NCBI GenBank assembly: GCA_020831775.1
Contig: JAFIFZ010000036.1
Location: 123,255 to 187,254, forward strand
DNA length: 64,000 nt
DNA from: Phycisphaerales bacterium
GTDB lineage: Bacteria; Planctomycetota; Phycisphaerae; Phycisphaerales; UBA1924
Direction of reading: 5' to 3'
Shown here in pieces: positions 10,001 to 18,713 of this stretch. Positions within the stretch are counted from its first letter, which is position 1, and every line of letters starts with the position of its first letter. The notes under the pieces are model-generated. The model was given only the letters and a program-made list of their open reading frames with translations. It searched no databases and was not told the origin of the DNA. Both the position numbers and the translations under genes were made by a program.

Positions 10001-13000
10001 GACGCAGGTCGGCATCTTCGAGGGCAATGTCGACACCGCCCGCTTCTTCCAGACGGGCGTCAACACCGACATCCGGTTCATGGACTTCCCGAGGATCGAT
10101 CTCGTCGGACTCCAGACCGAGCTGCCCATCATCCCCGGCCAGTCGCTCGAACTGACCGACGATCGAGGCGGCAGGGTCAGCATCAATGTCACCGGCGTGC
10201 CTTCGCAGGTGCCCATCGGTGTTGTCAGAATCATGCCGATCGACAGCTCCGTCGGCGTCGCGATCGCGAACATCGAGGTCAACCTCGCCGGCGGCCGCAA
10301 TCTGGACATCTCCGGCGTTGGCGGCACCTCCGGCGCAGGCCCCGTCTCCATCGGGCGCATCGATGTCACCAACGCGACGCTCCAGAGCAACATCAACATC
10401 TCCGGCAACACCGAGATCGATGTCTACCGCATCGTCCAGACCGGCGGCACCGGGCTCAACCGCATCAGCAACACCACGCTCAACGGCGACATCGTCGCCA
10501 TCGATGTGATCGGTCTCAACGAGCTTGAGATCACCCGGGGCAGCCTCGGGCGCACCCAGGTCCCCGCGTGGGGCCCGCGTCTGATCGGCCCGGAACTCGG
10601 CATCCAGGCGGGCCTGAATGACGAGGTCGGCGGGGCGTTGGGCATCAGCGGCAACACCATGAGCCCGCTGTGGAACGGAACCGCCTTCCGCCCGGTCAAC
10701 TCGCTCGCCCGCGCCACCGGCCCGGCCGCCCTGGACGACATCGGCGGGCCGTTCGGAACATTCCTCAACGGCGTGGTGGTCCGGGAGGGCGATGTGCAGT
10801 TCGTCCGCGTCGCCCGCGCGATGGGCGATGTGAGGCTCCAGGGCGGGGGCGCGACCCTCATCGACCTGCAGGCCAATTCCGACAACAGCAATGTCGCCGA
10901 CCGGTTCGACGGGATCGTCGGCGTGATCCACGCCCCCAACATCGGCACGGTCGAGATCGGCGACGGGCTGGGTCAGCGCAAGCAGTCGCCCATCGCCACC
11001 ACCGGCATCTTCGCCGAGAACGAGCTCGAGTCGGTCGAGGGCGGGCGCACCGCCGGCGCCTCGATCCGCAGCGTGATCGCCGCGGGCAACAACTTCACCC
11101 CCGCCGAGCCGCCCTTCGAATTCGGCGGGATCGAGCAGGTCCGCCTCCGCGGCGGCGGCGACTACGACGGCGCCCAGATCTTCGTCGCTGAGTTCGACTC
11201 GCTCTGGGTCACCCAGTTCTTCGATACCACCGAGGCGATCCTCGGTGTGATCGGCCAGGTCGACGGCCAGGACGCCAACTTCTTCCGCTCGAGCATCCGG
11301 GCCCAGGAGCTCGAACGCCTCGACCTCGCCAACGGCTTCTTCGACGCCTCGACCATCGAGCTGACCAACCGCGCCGACGCGATCCTCGCCACCGGCTACC
11401 GCAACTCCACGCGCACCGGCAGCGATCAGGAGTTCCGCCCCAGCACGATCATCATCGGCGGGAATGTCCAGCGGATCGAGACCAAGCAGACCACCGGCGT
11501 CATGTCCGACCTGCTGATCGACATCATCGGTGATGTCCGCGGGCAGATCTCCGCCGGCACATTCGCCCGCGTCGACATCCAGGTCGACGGGCGCATCGAG
11601 CGGCTGATCGCCAACAACTCCTTCCGAGCCAGCCGCATCAACACCGGCGAGATCCGCCAGTCGATGGCCGTCACCAACGACATCGCCTCATCGGAGATCA
11701 GGGTCGCGGGCCTCGTCAACGCGATCACCGCCGGCGGACGCATCTTCAACAGCAAGTTCACCATCAGCGGCTCCGACGGCCGCTTGAACAACCTCGAGGC
11801 CGGCACCGGCTTCAGCGGCGAGGTCGTCTCGGCCGGGCCCGTCGCCCGCGTCGCCACCCTCGCGGGCGACATGGTCGCCACCATCAGGACGACCACCGAC
11901 ACCGGCGTCGTCGGCGTTGTGCAGGCCGGGCGAGACCTGGTGCTCAACGCGGACATCTCCGGCGGTGTCAGCCAGCTCGTCGCCGGGCGCCACATCGGGC
12001 GCCAGGGCGAGACGGGCGTCATCCTCGTCAGAGGCAACCTCTTCTCCCTCTCGGTTCCCAACGGGCAGCTCTACTCCGATGTCCGCGTCGGCGGGACGCT
12101 CGGGATCGACACGGTCATCGTGCCCGGCGGGAGCGTCATCGGCGGGGGGGGCGCCGGCCAGGCCGGTGTCACCATCGGGCGGGGCGTCGACTTGCCCGGC
12201 AACCGCACCCTCGGCGGCGGCTCTATCGAGGCCTTCGACCGCATCGGCCGCGTCACCATCAACGGCGACTTCGGCGGCAACATCATCAGCTACTCCCGCG
12301 GCATCCAGACGATCACCATCAACAACGGCTCGCTGCTCCAGGGCCGAAGGATCGCCGCCTACGACGGCAGCATCGAATCCCTCACGATCAACAACGGCTC
12401 GCTCCTGGGCAGCGTTCACGCCGGGCTGGACATCGTCTCGCTCTCTGTGACCTCCAGCAACAACGTCTTTGGCAATGTCGGCGTGAACCAGAACCTCTCG
12501 CCCGATGTCCAGTTCGACAACTTCAGGAGCCAGGTCCCCACAGGCACCGCCAACACCTCCCAGATCGACGGGCCGCAGATCCACGCCGGACGCAACATCG
12601 TCAACATCAACATCTCCGGCCAGGCGTGGGAGACCGGGTTCTACGCAGGCGAGCGGATCCAGCAGATCAACATCGGGATGGGCGTGCTCGCCGACTCGGG
12701 CACCCGGGGCACGCGCGCCGCGAACTACTTCGCCGCCGGCGACCGCATCGGCGGGATCACCATCGGGGGCAACGCCATCGATGTGCTCTTCGCCGCGGGC
12801 GTCTTCGATCTCGGCTTCAACAACCGCCCCGGCGGCATCGGCGCCGACGCCGACACTGTTCGCGCCGGCGTGATCGACGGCGTCTCCATCGGCGGCAACA
12901 CCAACAATGTCGACTTCGTCGCCGGACTCTCGGCGGGCGCCAACGGCGTGTACAACTCCGGCACCGCCGGCGTCACGCGCGCCCTGGGCTTCAGCGAGAT

Positions 13001-16000
13001 CCGGAATGTCTCGATCGGCTCGGGCTCGAATGTCATCGCCACCCGCTTCGGCTCTGAGAACATCCAGAGCTCGATCGAGGGCGACAACCGCTTCAACCTC
13101 GTGGGCGTCAACAGCCCGGTGGCCGACAGCCGCATCTTCCTCGGCGCGCCCGCGGGCACGCCGGTCGGGGCGGGCGGGCTGGAGGTCAACCTCGGCAACA
13201 ACGAGGCTGTCCGCATCACGCTGAGCGGCCCCGGCCAGGCGACATGGGACTCGCAGACGCGTGCGGTCCGCCTGTCGGGCACCACGCTGCAGTCCTCGCT
13301 CACCGTCGAGTCGACCCGCGACAACCAACGCATCAGCAACTTCAATGTCTACTCGCGCAACGACGCTTCGCTCGGCACGCTCAACATCGTCGGCAATCTG
13401 CGCGGCGATTCGAGCGTCGTGATCGACGGCGACGGCGGCACGGCCACCTTCCGCGATGTCCGCACCACCGGCGACATCCGCTTCGGCGGCGATGTCAGCA
13501 CGATGACCTTCAGAAACCTCGACGCCGGCTTCATCGACGCCCGCCGCGTCACCACCCTGACCGTCAACGGCCGCTACGGCGACCAGGTCGCCACCGTCCG
13601 CAACGAGGCCAAGATCGACCTCGTCAGCGCCGGCACGATCACGATCAACGGGCGCATGCAGGCGGATGTCAACATCTTCCGCAGCGCCACGCGGATCACC
13701 GTCAACGGCGTCGTCGACACCTCGCTCATCCGCGTCGGACGCAACCTCGGCGCCGCATCCACCCTCGGCGGCGGGGCCCAGACCGCATTCAGCGCCAACT
13801 CCTTCCTCCGCAGCCGCCTTTCGGTCGCCGACCAGCTCGGCAATGTCGCCATCGCCGGCGACATGACCAACTCGTCGATCCTCATCGGCGGCGACCTCGG
13901 CGCCAACTCTGACTACGGCGGGACGGGCATCAACGCCGACCGTGTCGGCTCGGGCTTCGCCTCCAACATCACCGTCGGCGGCAACTTCTTCGAGTCCGAC
14001 ATCGTCGCCGGCGCCCTCCGCGGCCCCGACCGCTTCTTTGGCACCGCCGACGACCGCGTCGCCCCCGGCCGCTCGCGCATCGGCAACATCACCATCACCG
14101 GCTCGGGCGTCGGCTCCAACCGCTCGACCGAGTCCTTCCGCATCTCCTCGACCGGCACGATCGGGACAGTGAACATCGGCGGCACCGCCGGCGTGAACAA
14201 GGGCAACTTCGCCATCACCCGCGCCGAGACGCAGCCCTTGCCCATCCAGGTCGCCGACCTCCGCGTCACCGAGGCGGCCAATGTCTTCACGGCACGACTG
14301 AACTTCAACCAGCCCATCGACGCGGCGACGCTCTCTGACGCCCTCAGCGTCCGCGAGCTCCGCGGCGCCACCGGCTCGCAGCAGATCTTCCTCGTCGAGG
14401 GCCTCGACTACACCATCAGCTACGACGAGGCGAGCAACTCCGCCCTCGTCCGCTTCGAGCGTTCCGTCACCGAGCGGAGCCTCCCGCAGCGCCCGGCCGT
14501 CCCCGGCCCCGGCGTCTACCGCTTCGAGCTCTCCCAGGACATCCTCCGCGGCCAGATCGAGGGCGCACGCCTGGACGGCAACGCCGACGGCTTCGCGGGC
14601 GACAACTTCTCCCAGGACGCCATTGTCGGCGATGTCGGCGACAGGCTCGGCCCGGTCCGGCTCACCGGCAACGATGTCTTCGGCAACCCCATCAGCGTCG
14701 ACTTCTACGGTCCCGCCAACCTCAACCTGGTGATGGACAACAACTACGAGCCCGACGGGCTGCCCGATGTCAATGTCCCCCACACCATCCGCGGGCGCAT
14801 CGGCAACCACCCCGACCACGATCTCGATTACTTCCGCTTCGGCGCCGATACCGACCTCTACAGCATCACCCTCCAGGCCGGGCAGTTCCTCCGCCTGAGC
14901 AATGTCGAGGGCATCGGTCAGTTCGCCGAAGTCTCGGTCCTCACGCCCAGCGGCGACCTCGTCAACAGCTTCACCGGCCCCAACGCCAGCAACGATGTCG
15001 TCGTCCTCCCCGGCTCGGGCATCGGCTTCGCCGACTTTGTCAGCGAGCGAAACCTCTTCGTCCAGACCACCGGCACCTACATCATCGCCGTCGCCAACGC
15101 CAACCCGCAGACCGGCCTCTTCCCCTTCCAGGGCCAGGGCCTCGTCAACTTCCCCAACCTCCCCGGCACCTTCGGCGACTACCGCTTCGACATCACCGTC
15201 TACGACGACGGCAACAGCGGCTTCAACGACATCACCGACGCCGGCAGCGCCAAGCGCATCGTCAACGCCCCGAGGCTCATCGACTTCGCCGGACCCGACG
15301 GCGAGCTCGGCACCGACGACGATGTCGAGTCCATCGTCCGCGGCGGCTATGTCTTCACACGCGGGCCCGGCAACACCGTCGTCGGCGCCAGCCCCACCGG
15401 CGACATCACCTCCACACGCCAGGGCGGACGCCTCGTCACCGACATTAACGGCTCCATCGGCCCCCGCGGCCATGTCGGCATCCCCGGCGACATCTACCCC
15501 GACATCGATGTCTACCTCCTCAACAACGGCCAGCCCATCCAGCCCGGCACGCTGATGACCATCACCGTCAGGCTCAACGAGTTTGGCGCCGACCTCGGCA
15601 GCCGCGGGCCCGACCTCGGCGAGGACTTCAGTTCCTCCTTCCTCGACTTCAGCAACTTCGTCCAGTTCGCCCTCTTCGACACCACCGGCGCCAGCGGCCT
15701 CGCAGACGCCTCACTCCTCTTCAGTCCCTCGGACTTCTCGCCCACCGGCGGCACCCCCGGTGTCATCGCCGACAACGGCATCAATAGCTACGGCTTCGAC
15801 GAGAACGGCGACTTCTACATCACCTTCGCCGCGCCCGGTCGCGCCGACGGCGGCGGCCTCGCCCCCGCCTCCTACGCGATCTACCTCCAGGGTGTCTTCA
15901 ACACCGACTACAGCATCCGCATCGTCACCGAAGGCACGGCCCCGGTCGTCCAGCGCACCCAGAATGTCTTCATCGAGCTCCAGGGCGGCAATGTCAACTG

Positions 16001-16697
16001 GCTCGAAGCCGGCAACCGCGAGACCACACTCACCGCCTTCGATCCCTCGGTGCTCGGCCTCGTCGGCTCGGCCGTCAACGGCCAGCCCGTCAAGGACTAC
16101 ATCGTCGGCAGCGTGGTCTCCAACCTCGAAAGCCTCTACGCGAGGGCCGGCGTCGATGTCCGCTTCTCGACCAACCCCCGCGACTTCGAGTTCCAGGACT
16201 TCTCCACCGTCTTCCTTTCCAACGCTGTTGATCCCAAGAGCTCGCTCCTGGGCAGCACCATCGGCCAGGCGTTCGGCCTGAACCTCGGCTTCGGCGGCGG
16301 GATCCTCAGCCAGCCCTTCGGCTTCGCACAGCGGTCCGACCCGCTCAACATCGATCAGAACGACGAAGCCGTCGTCTTCGTCCCCTCCCACGCCCAGCTC
16401 GGCTTCACCCCCTCGGCGCAGGATGTCGACAACCTGATCACCTCCATCACCGCCAGCGTCAGCCGCCACCTCAACGAGCTGATGGGCCTCCGCGTCACGG
16501 CCAACAACGCCCCCGGCGGCGTCGATGTCCTCGCGGCCAACGCACCGCGACTGCCCCCGCCCAACGCCAGCTTCTTCCAGATCCCGACGCTCGACCGGGC
16601 CCTGTCGAACTCCTTCGACTCCGTCGAGAACACCATCTTCTGGATCGGCCGCCAGAACTCCGGCTCCCTCCTGGACCGGATCCTCGCCCCGGCCTGA
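7011..16697 (+). CDS. Giant LEPR-XLL repeat protein, probable cell-surface or secreted
   Basis: 3228 residues; the ATG at 7011 has GAGGAG 6 nt upstream and is preferred over the in-frame ATG at 6990. A basic N-terminus is followed by LEPRQLLF at residues 42-49, the LEPR-XLL signature of large planctomycete exported proteins. Most of the chain (about 500-2400) is a degenerate Gly/Asn/Ile-rich repeat array (units such as ITINNGSLLGSV, ISIGGNTNNVDF) expected to form a long beta-solenoid. Near 2400-2500 is an Ig-like segment (ADLRVTEAANVFTARLNF). About 2600-2740 resembles a pre-peptidase C-terminal (PPC) domain (DHDLDYFRFGADTDLYSITL). The last 250 residues resemble a metzincin protease but the HExxH region reads RHLNELMGLR. 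No sorting tail is seen. Likely an adhesin or matrix protein. Confidence 0.85.
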   Translation: MNRSSAVVRPYVRRRTRSAEKLSAGRLAALAGRSARPAVERLEPRQLLFTLEITPESDFNGDGIGVAAVIFGYAIPYLNTNIEIEDPDDPEIVDEDFGEEAPRNIPSGTVFDESNLRVRHNLSPATDSRIIAQVGPDGPVAGTEALQVITRQEGRFMSFEFLGEESGLPLAMQDFSFFANRGVNAQFQPITAFGLPYNDIRLELLFDGEVIDAFTGTALRDFNIGGDGANIAAGVGEFFFSAADPRVTGVFDEVRLVATANNPNPFRLDDFAATLPFGIFNEVVSSTIFGAEVRFVGPIGARATITDLYDRPIVPTIRVGVVDNVVLIDRNFDGIPDFNAGIGRIVLENTDSRTNLTVLGGTIEQGESQTASFSPIELPEGEYQEGTGEGAFTYTRSEDFIGIFDQFSQAGFGFGFTADDDGIGLPPGQGSVIIGSPFVRNPTSTQTFNPGGGVPGISGAGGGLALTDPLAFNSPSQGIFVNDGSSMGRVSIHGILFGSSRYRGAVDEINIGYNMGSTTVDGDLGAFIVASDAGFYVFEDDASIPPGLVVTEGFKTNNELVVGRSLGEFIAGGRTMMDITVVGDINDPANRPPRDILRYREREFIWATPEGSQVDEGFFFNAWAEFQVRNPGFNGGNRPYSDQPLLMGSSVLRNDVIDAAEWVGSLGTAVEIRGEVGYRDPAFNTAVDVSDVFGFAVDGNSPVVVQSPNTNVGLRIVDSDGRTVAAGETQARQLAQGQSFVFEPDAPGVYYLVVYDPDSSSERFIDGVAYTVAINGMAPTTLGSVRSGGGTPAETSAGQPSITVLNGSWGAHRIGTGYYTPSGDIQDPEEIFNSAQEEARIRQSLRAGVYSVQGNLYGIWTGADIDPHQAFGQVRYNIGGNLGMLLTGRSELGGDGPTQGDVSFLFIDVGGDVGTIDISGGIGYLQPIDEGGNDLRTVGIVLRTGRDLVANPGATGSVGMIRAGAHMYGVGSRFVLPDNATLGAFLISQDIDIANGGTQVGIFEGNVDTARFFQTGVNTDIRFMDFPRIDLVGLQTELPIIPGQSLELTDDRGGRVSINVTGVPSQVPIGVVRIMPIDSSVGVAIANIEVNLAGGRNLDISGVGGTSGAGPVSIGRIDVTNATLQSNINISGNTEIDVYRIVQTGGTGLNRISNTTLNGDIVAIDVIGLNELEITRGSLGRTQVPAWGPRLIGPELGIQAGLNDEVGGALGISGNTMSPLWNGTAFRPVNSLARATGPAALDDIGGPFGTFLNGVVVREGDVQFVRVARAMGDVRLQGGGATLIDLQANSDNSNVADRFDGIVGVIHAPNIGTVEIGDGLGQRKQSPIATTGIFAENELESVEGGRTAGASIRSVIAAGNNFTPAEPPFEFGGIEQVRLRGGGDYDGAQIFVAEFDSLWVTQFFDTTEAILGVIGQVDGQDANFFRSSIRAQELERLDLANGFFDASTIELTNRADAILATGYRNSTRTGSDQEFRPSTIIIGGNVQRIETKQTTGVMSDLLIDIIGDVRGQISAGTFARVDIQVDGRIERLIANNSFRASRINTGEIRQSMAVTNDIASSEIRVAGLVNAITAGGRIFNSKFTISGSDGRLNNLEAGTGFSGEVVSAGPVARVATLAGDMVATIRTTTDTGVVGVVQAGRDLVLNADISGGVSQLVAGRHIGRQGETGVILVRGNLFSLSVPNGQLYSDVRVGGTLGIDTVIVPGGSVIGGGGAGQAGVTIGRGVDLPGNRTLGGGSIEAFDRIGRVTINGDFGGNIISYSRGIQTITINNGSLLQGRRIAAYDGSIESLTINNGSLLGSVHAGLDIVSLSVTSSNNVFGNVGVNQNLSPDVQFDNFRSQVPTGTANTSQIDGPQIHAGRNIVNINISGQAWETGFYAGERIQQINIGMGVLADSGTRGTRAANYFAAGDRIGGITIGGNAIDVLFAAGVFDLGFNNRPGGIGADADTVRAGVIDGVSIGGNTNNVDFVAGLSAGANGVYNSGTAGVTRALGFSEIRNVSIGSGSNVIATRFGSENIQSSIEGDNRFNLVGVNSPVADSRIFLGAPAGTPVGAGGLEVNLGNNEAVRITLSGPGQATWDSQTRAVRLSGTTLQSSLTVESTRDNQRISNFNVYSRNDASLGTLNIVGNLRGDSSVVIDGDGGTATFRDVRTTGDIRFGGDVSTMTFRNLDAGFIDARRVTTLTVNGRYGDQVATVRNEAKIDLVSAGTITINGRMQADVNIFRSATRITVNGVVDTSLIRVGRNLGAASTLGGGAQTAFSANSFLRSRLSVADQLGNVAIAGDMTNSSILIGGDLGANSDYGGTGINADRVGSGFASNITVGGNFFESDIVAGALRGPDRFFGTADDRVAPGRSRIGNITITGSGVGSNRSTESFRISSTGTIGTVNIGGTAGVNKGNFAITRAETQPLPIQVADLRVTEAANVFTARLNFNQPIDAATLSDALSVRELRGATGSQQIFLVEGLDYTISYDEASNSALVRFERSVTERSLPQRPAVPGPGVYRFELSQDILRGQIEGARLDGNADGFAGDNFSQDAIVGDVGDRLGPVRLTGNDVFGNPISVDFYGPANLNLVMDNNYEPDGLPDVNVPHTIRGRIGNHPDHDLDYFRFGADTDLYSITLQAGQFLRLSNVEGIGQFAEVSVLTPSGDLVNSFTGPNASNDVVVLPGSGIGFADFVSERNLFVQTTGTYIIAVANANPQTGLFPFQGQGLVNFPNLPGTFGDYRFDITVYDDGNSGFNDITDAGSAKRIVNAPRLIDFAGPDGELGTDDDVESIVRGGYVFTRGPGNTVVGASPTGDITSTRQGGRLVTDINGSIGPRGHVGIPGDIYPDIDVYLLNNGQPIQPGTLMTITVRLNEFGADLGSRGPDLGEDFSSSFLDFSNFVQFALFDTTGASGLADASLLFSPSDFSPTGGTPGVIADNGINSYGFDENGDFYITFAAPGRADGGGLAPASYAIYLQGVFNTDYSIRIVTEGTAPVVQRTQNVFIELQGGNVNWLEAGNRETTLTAFDPSVLGLVGSAVNGQPVKDYIVGSVVSNLESLYARAGVDVRFSTNPRDFEFQDFSTVFLSNAVDPKSSLLGSTIGQAFGLNLGFGGGILSQPFGFAQRSDPLNIDQNDEAVVFVPSHAQLGFTPSAQDVDNLITSITASVSRHLNELMGLRVTANNAPGGVDVLAANAPRLPPPNASFFQIPTLDRALSNSFDSVENTIFWIGRQNSGSLLDRILAPA

Positions 16698-16726
16698 TCC
16701 ACAAGAGCCGCAGCCCAAACAAGCAG

Positions 16727-16755
16727 CCGCCCCTTCCTCGGAAGGGGCGGTTTTT
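16727..16755 (+). terminator. Intrinsic terminator of the giant gene
   Basis: CCGCCCCTTCC and GGAAGGGGCGG make an 11-bp perfect stem with a 2-nt loop, followed by TTTTT. It lies 30 nt after the giant gene's stop codon. Confidence 0.9.
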
Positions 16756-16799
16756 CATTGGGAGGGGTGTGGGGCTTGGGAAGTGGGGATGTGTCGCGG

Positions 16800-18590
16800 T
16801 CAGTCGTCGCCGCGACCGGGGCGGCGTGAACGGGTCGCCTTCATCCTCGGCGGGGGCGGCGGCGACAGCTCGGGACGGGCCTGCTTGGTCGAACCCGCCT
16901 TCGATGCGGGCTTGACCTCGACCGCTTCCTGCTCCGTCCGCTGGACGCGCTGGCTGAGCCGCGCGAGCACGGTCTCGGCCTTTTCGAGTTCGCGCCCGAT
17001 ATCGGTGCGCAGCCGGTCGAGCACTTCGCGCGCCTTGGGCGGGAGCTCACCGCTCCACGCCGAAGCCGCCAGGTCTTTCCACGGTTCCAGGCGTTCGATC
17101 ACCGCTTCGAGCCGTTCTCCCGCGGAGGCGGCCTGCGCGATCGCGTGCTCGGCGCCCTTGCCCGCGTGCTCGGCCCGGTCGATCAGGCGGTTCAGCCAGT
17201 CGCCGACCTTGGTGACATGCTCGCCGAGCTCGTTCAGCGGTTCCTGCACCATCGCCGCGAGCTCGTCGACCTGCGCGCCGATGCGCATCTCCACTTCGGC
17301 CGCGAGCGCCGAAGTCGCTTCGAGCGATTGCTCAAGCTCCGCCCTGCGCGTCTCGACCTTGCGGAGCGACCGCTCCGCCTTGGAAGCGAGCTTGATCGCC
17401 TTGTCCGCCTCATCGCCCTTGAGCTTCTCCGCGAGCTGTTCGATCCTGTCCGCGTCGGCCCGCAGCGCCCGCACCTGTTCCGAATCGATCGCCGCGAGGC
17501 AGGACTGGATCGCGGTTCGCTGCGTGCGCACCGACTTGGCCAGGCGGGCCGCGGCCTTCTCGCTCTCGGCGGTCTCTTTGTTGAATCGCTCGCGAACGGT
17601 TTCGAGGCGGTCGCAGCCCTCGGCCGCCGCGAGGATCGCGTCGCGCAGCACCGAACTCACCTCGTCGGCCTGCCTTCGCAGCGCCTCGGCCTCGCCCGCG
17701 GCGGACCGGGCCCGCGAGTCGATCGCGCCGGCCTTCTCGATCAGGTCGCCGAGGCTGCCCTCGCGGTAGGGAGTCTCGTTGTCGGGGTCGGAGGCCAGGC
17801 GAGGATCGCGCCCGATCACCTCGACGGCGCGCGAGCAGAGCAGGTGCAGGTTCGTCACGGCCGGGCCGGTCGCCTTGGCGAGCTCAGCGCGGATCTGAGC
17901 GACGCGCTCTTCAAGGTGCGAGCCGAACGCCTCAGCCTGCTGCTGCGCTCTCCCCGCTGCCTCGGCCAGCCTCTGCTCGATGTGCGGCACACCCTCCTGC
18001 ACACGCGTCAGCAGCGACTCGAGCATCCGGATCTGCTCGTCGATCTTGCTGGCGTTGCCCGAAGCCGCGGCTTCTGCCCGACGCTCCGCCTCGGCGAGCC
18101 TCGTCTCCATCGCGATCAGCAGCGACTCGACCCGTTTGTGCGCGTGCTGGACCGCCTCGTCGGTGCGCGTGCGGAGCTGGGCCAGAGGCTCGGAGGCGGA
18201 CCGCTCGAACACCTCGCGGACGCGTTGACGGATCGCTTCTTCGTCGACCTCATCGCCGACCATCTTCTCGGCGGCTTCGAGCCTGCGGTCGACCTCGGGC
18301 AGGAGCGCCCGCAACGCCTTGAGCCGCGTCGAAACTTCCTCGCGCAGGTCGCGGGTGGAGCGGTCGGTCTCGGCGGCCTCGCTCGCCGCCTCGCGGAGCG
18401 AGCGACGCTGCTCGGTCGCCATCGCCATCAGCTCGCGCAGCGTGGCGGAGAACTCCTCGAACGCGTTCTGGTCGATCACGCGGGGCGTCAGAAACACATC
18501 ATCGAGCACCGGGTTCGCCCGGCCCCGAGGGCCGCCTGCCAAGTCCCGTGGCGTGCGCGTGGCGGATCGTCCTGTCTCACCCTGAGGCAT
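16800..18590 (-). CDS. Long coiled-coil protein of unknown function
   Basis: 596 residues from the ATG at 18590; a longer start at 18674 would add a Gly/Arg-rich segment and run close to the divergent gene. Almost the whole chain is charged heptad-type sequence rich in Ala, Glu, Arg and Leu (for example LEAAEKMVGDEVDEEAIRQR and RIGAQVDELAAMVQEPLNEL), so a long alpha-helical rod is expected. No signal peptide or membrane helix is visible. The C-terminus is basic and Pro-rich (SPPPPPRMKATRSRRPGRG), which could bind nucleic acid or membrane. It might be a structural or filament-like protein, but nothing in the sequence names a partner. It is divergent from the pseudouridine synthase gene. Confidence 0.75.
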   Translation of the reverse strand: MPQGETGRSATRTPRDLAGGPRGRANPVLDDVFLTPRVIDQNAFEEFSATLRELMAMATEQRRSLREAASEAAETDRSTRDLREEVSTRLKALRALLPEVDRRLEAAEKMVGDEVDEEAIRQRVREVFERSASEPLAQLRTRTDEAVQHAHKRVESLLIAMETRLAEAERRAEAAASGNASKIDEQIRMLESLLTRVQEGVPHIEQRLAEAAGRAQQQAEAFGSHLEERVAQIRAELAKATGPAVTNLHLLCSRAVEVIGRDPRLASDPDNETPYREGSLGDLIEKAGAIDSRARSAAGEAEALRRQADEVSSVLRDAILAAAEGCDRLETVRERFNKETAESEKAAARLAKSVRTQRTAIQSCLAAIDSEQVRALRADADRIEQLAEKLKGDEADKAIKLASKAERSLRKVETRRAELEQSLEATSALAAEVEMRIGAQVDELAAMVQEPLNELGEHVTKVGDWLNRLIDRAEHAGKGAEHAIAQAASAGERLEAVIERLEPWKDLAASAWSGELPPKAREVLDRLRTDIGRELEKAETVLARLSQRVQRTEQEAVEVKPASKAGSTKQARPELSPPPPPRMKATRSRRPGRGDD

Positions 18591-18702
18591 GCGGCCGGCT
18601 CCAGTGGGGCGGGTCCTTGCCCCAGTGCTTGCACGATAACGCCCCCGCACGCCCCCGGCCCGCAAGAACGACACCCCGGCCGGGAGCCTGCGCGCCCAGC
18701 GC

Positions 18703-18708
18703 TATCAT
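18703..18708 (+). promoter_or_regulatory. -10-like hexamer TATCAT, candidate leaderless promoter of the rluB-like gene
   Basis: TATCAT ends 5 nt before the GTG start at 18714; there is no Shine-Dalgarno between them. A leaderless transcript is inferred. Confidence 0.4.
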
Positions 18709-18713
18709 CCTCC

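Noticed and set aside
11688..15473. Very long minus-strand open frame (1261 codons) opposite the giant gene
   Set aside because: Its product is almost only Ala, Asp, Gly, Val, Glu and Arg, the shadow expected opposite a GC-rich gene with GAC/GTC-type codons. It has no Shine-Dalgarno or family motif.
17145..18713. Long upstream extension of the pseudouridine synthase frame
   Set aside because: The extension lies opposite the coiled-coil gene and has shadow-like composition; the S4 domain starts soon after the GTG at 18714.
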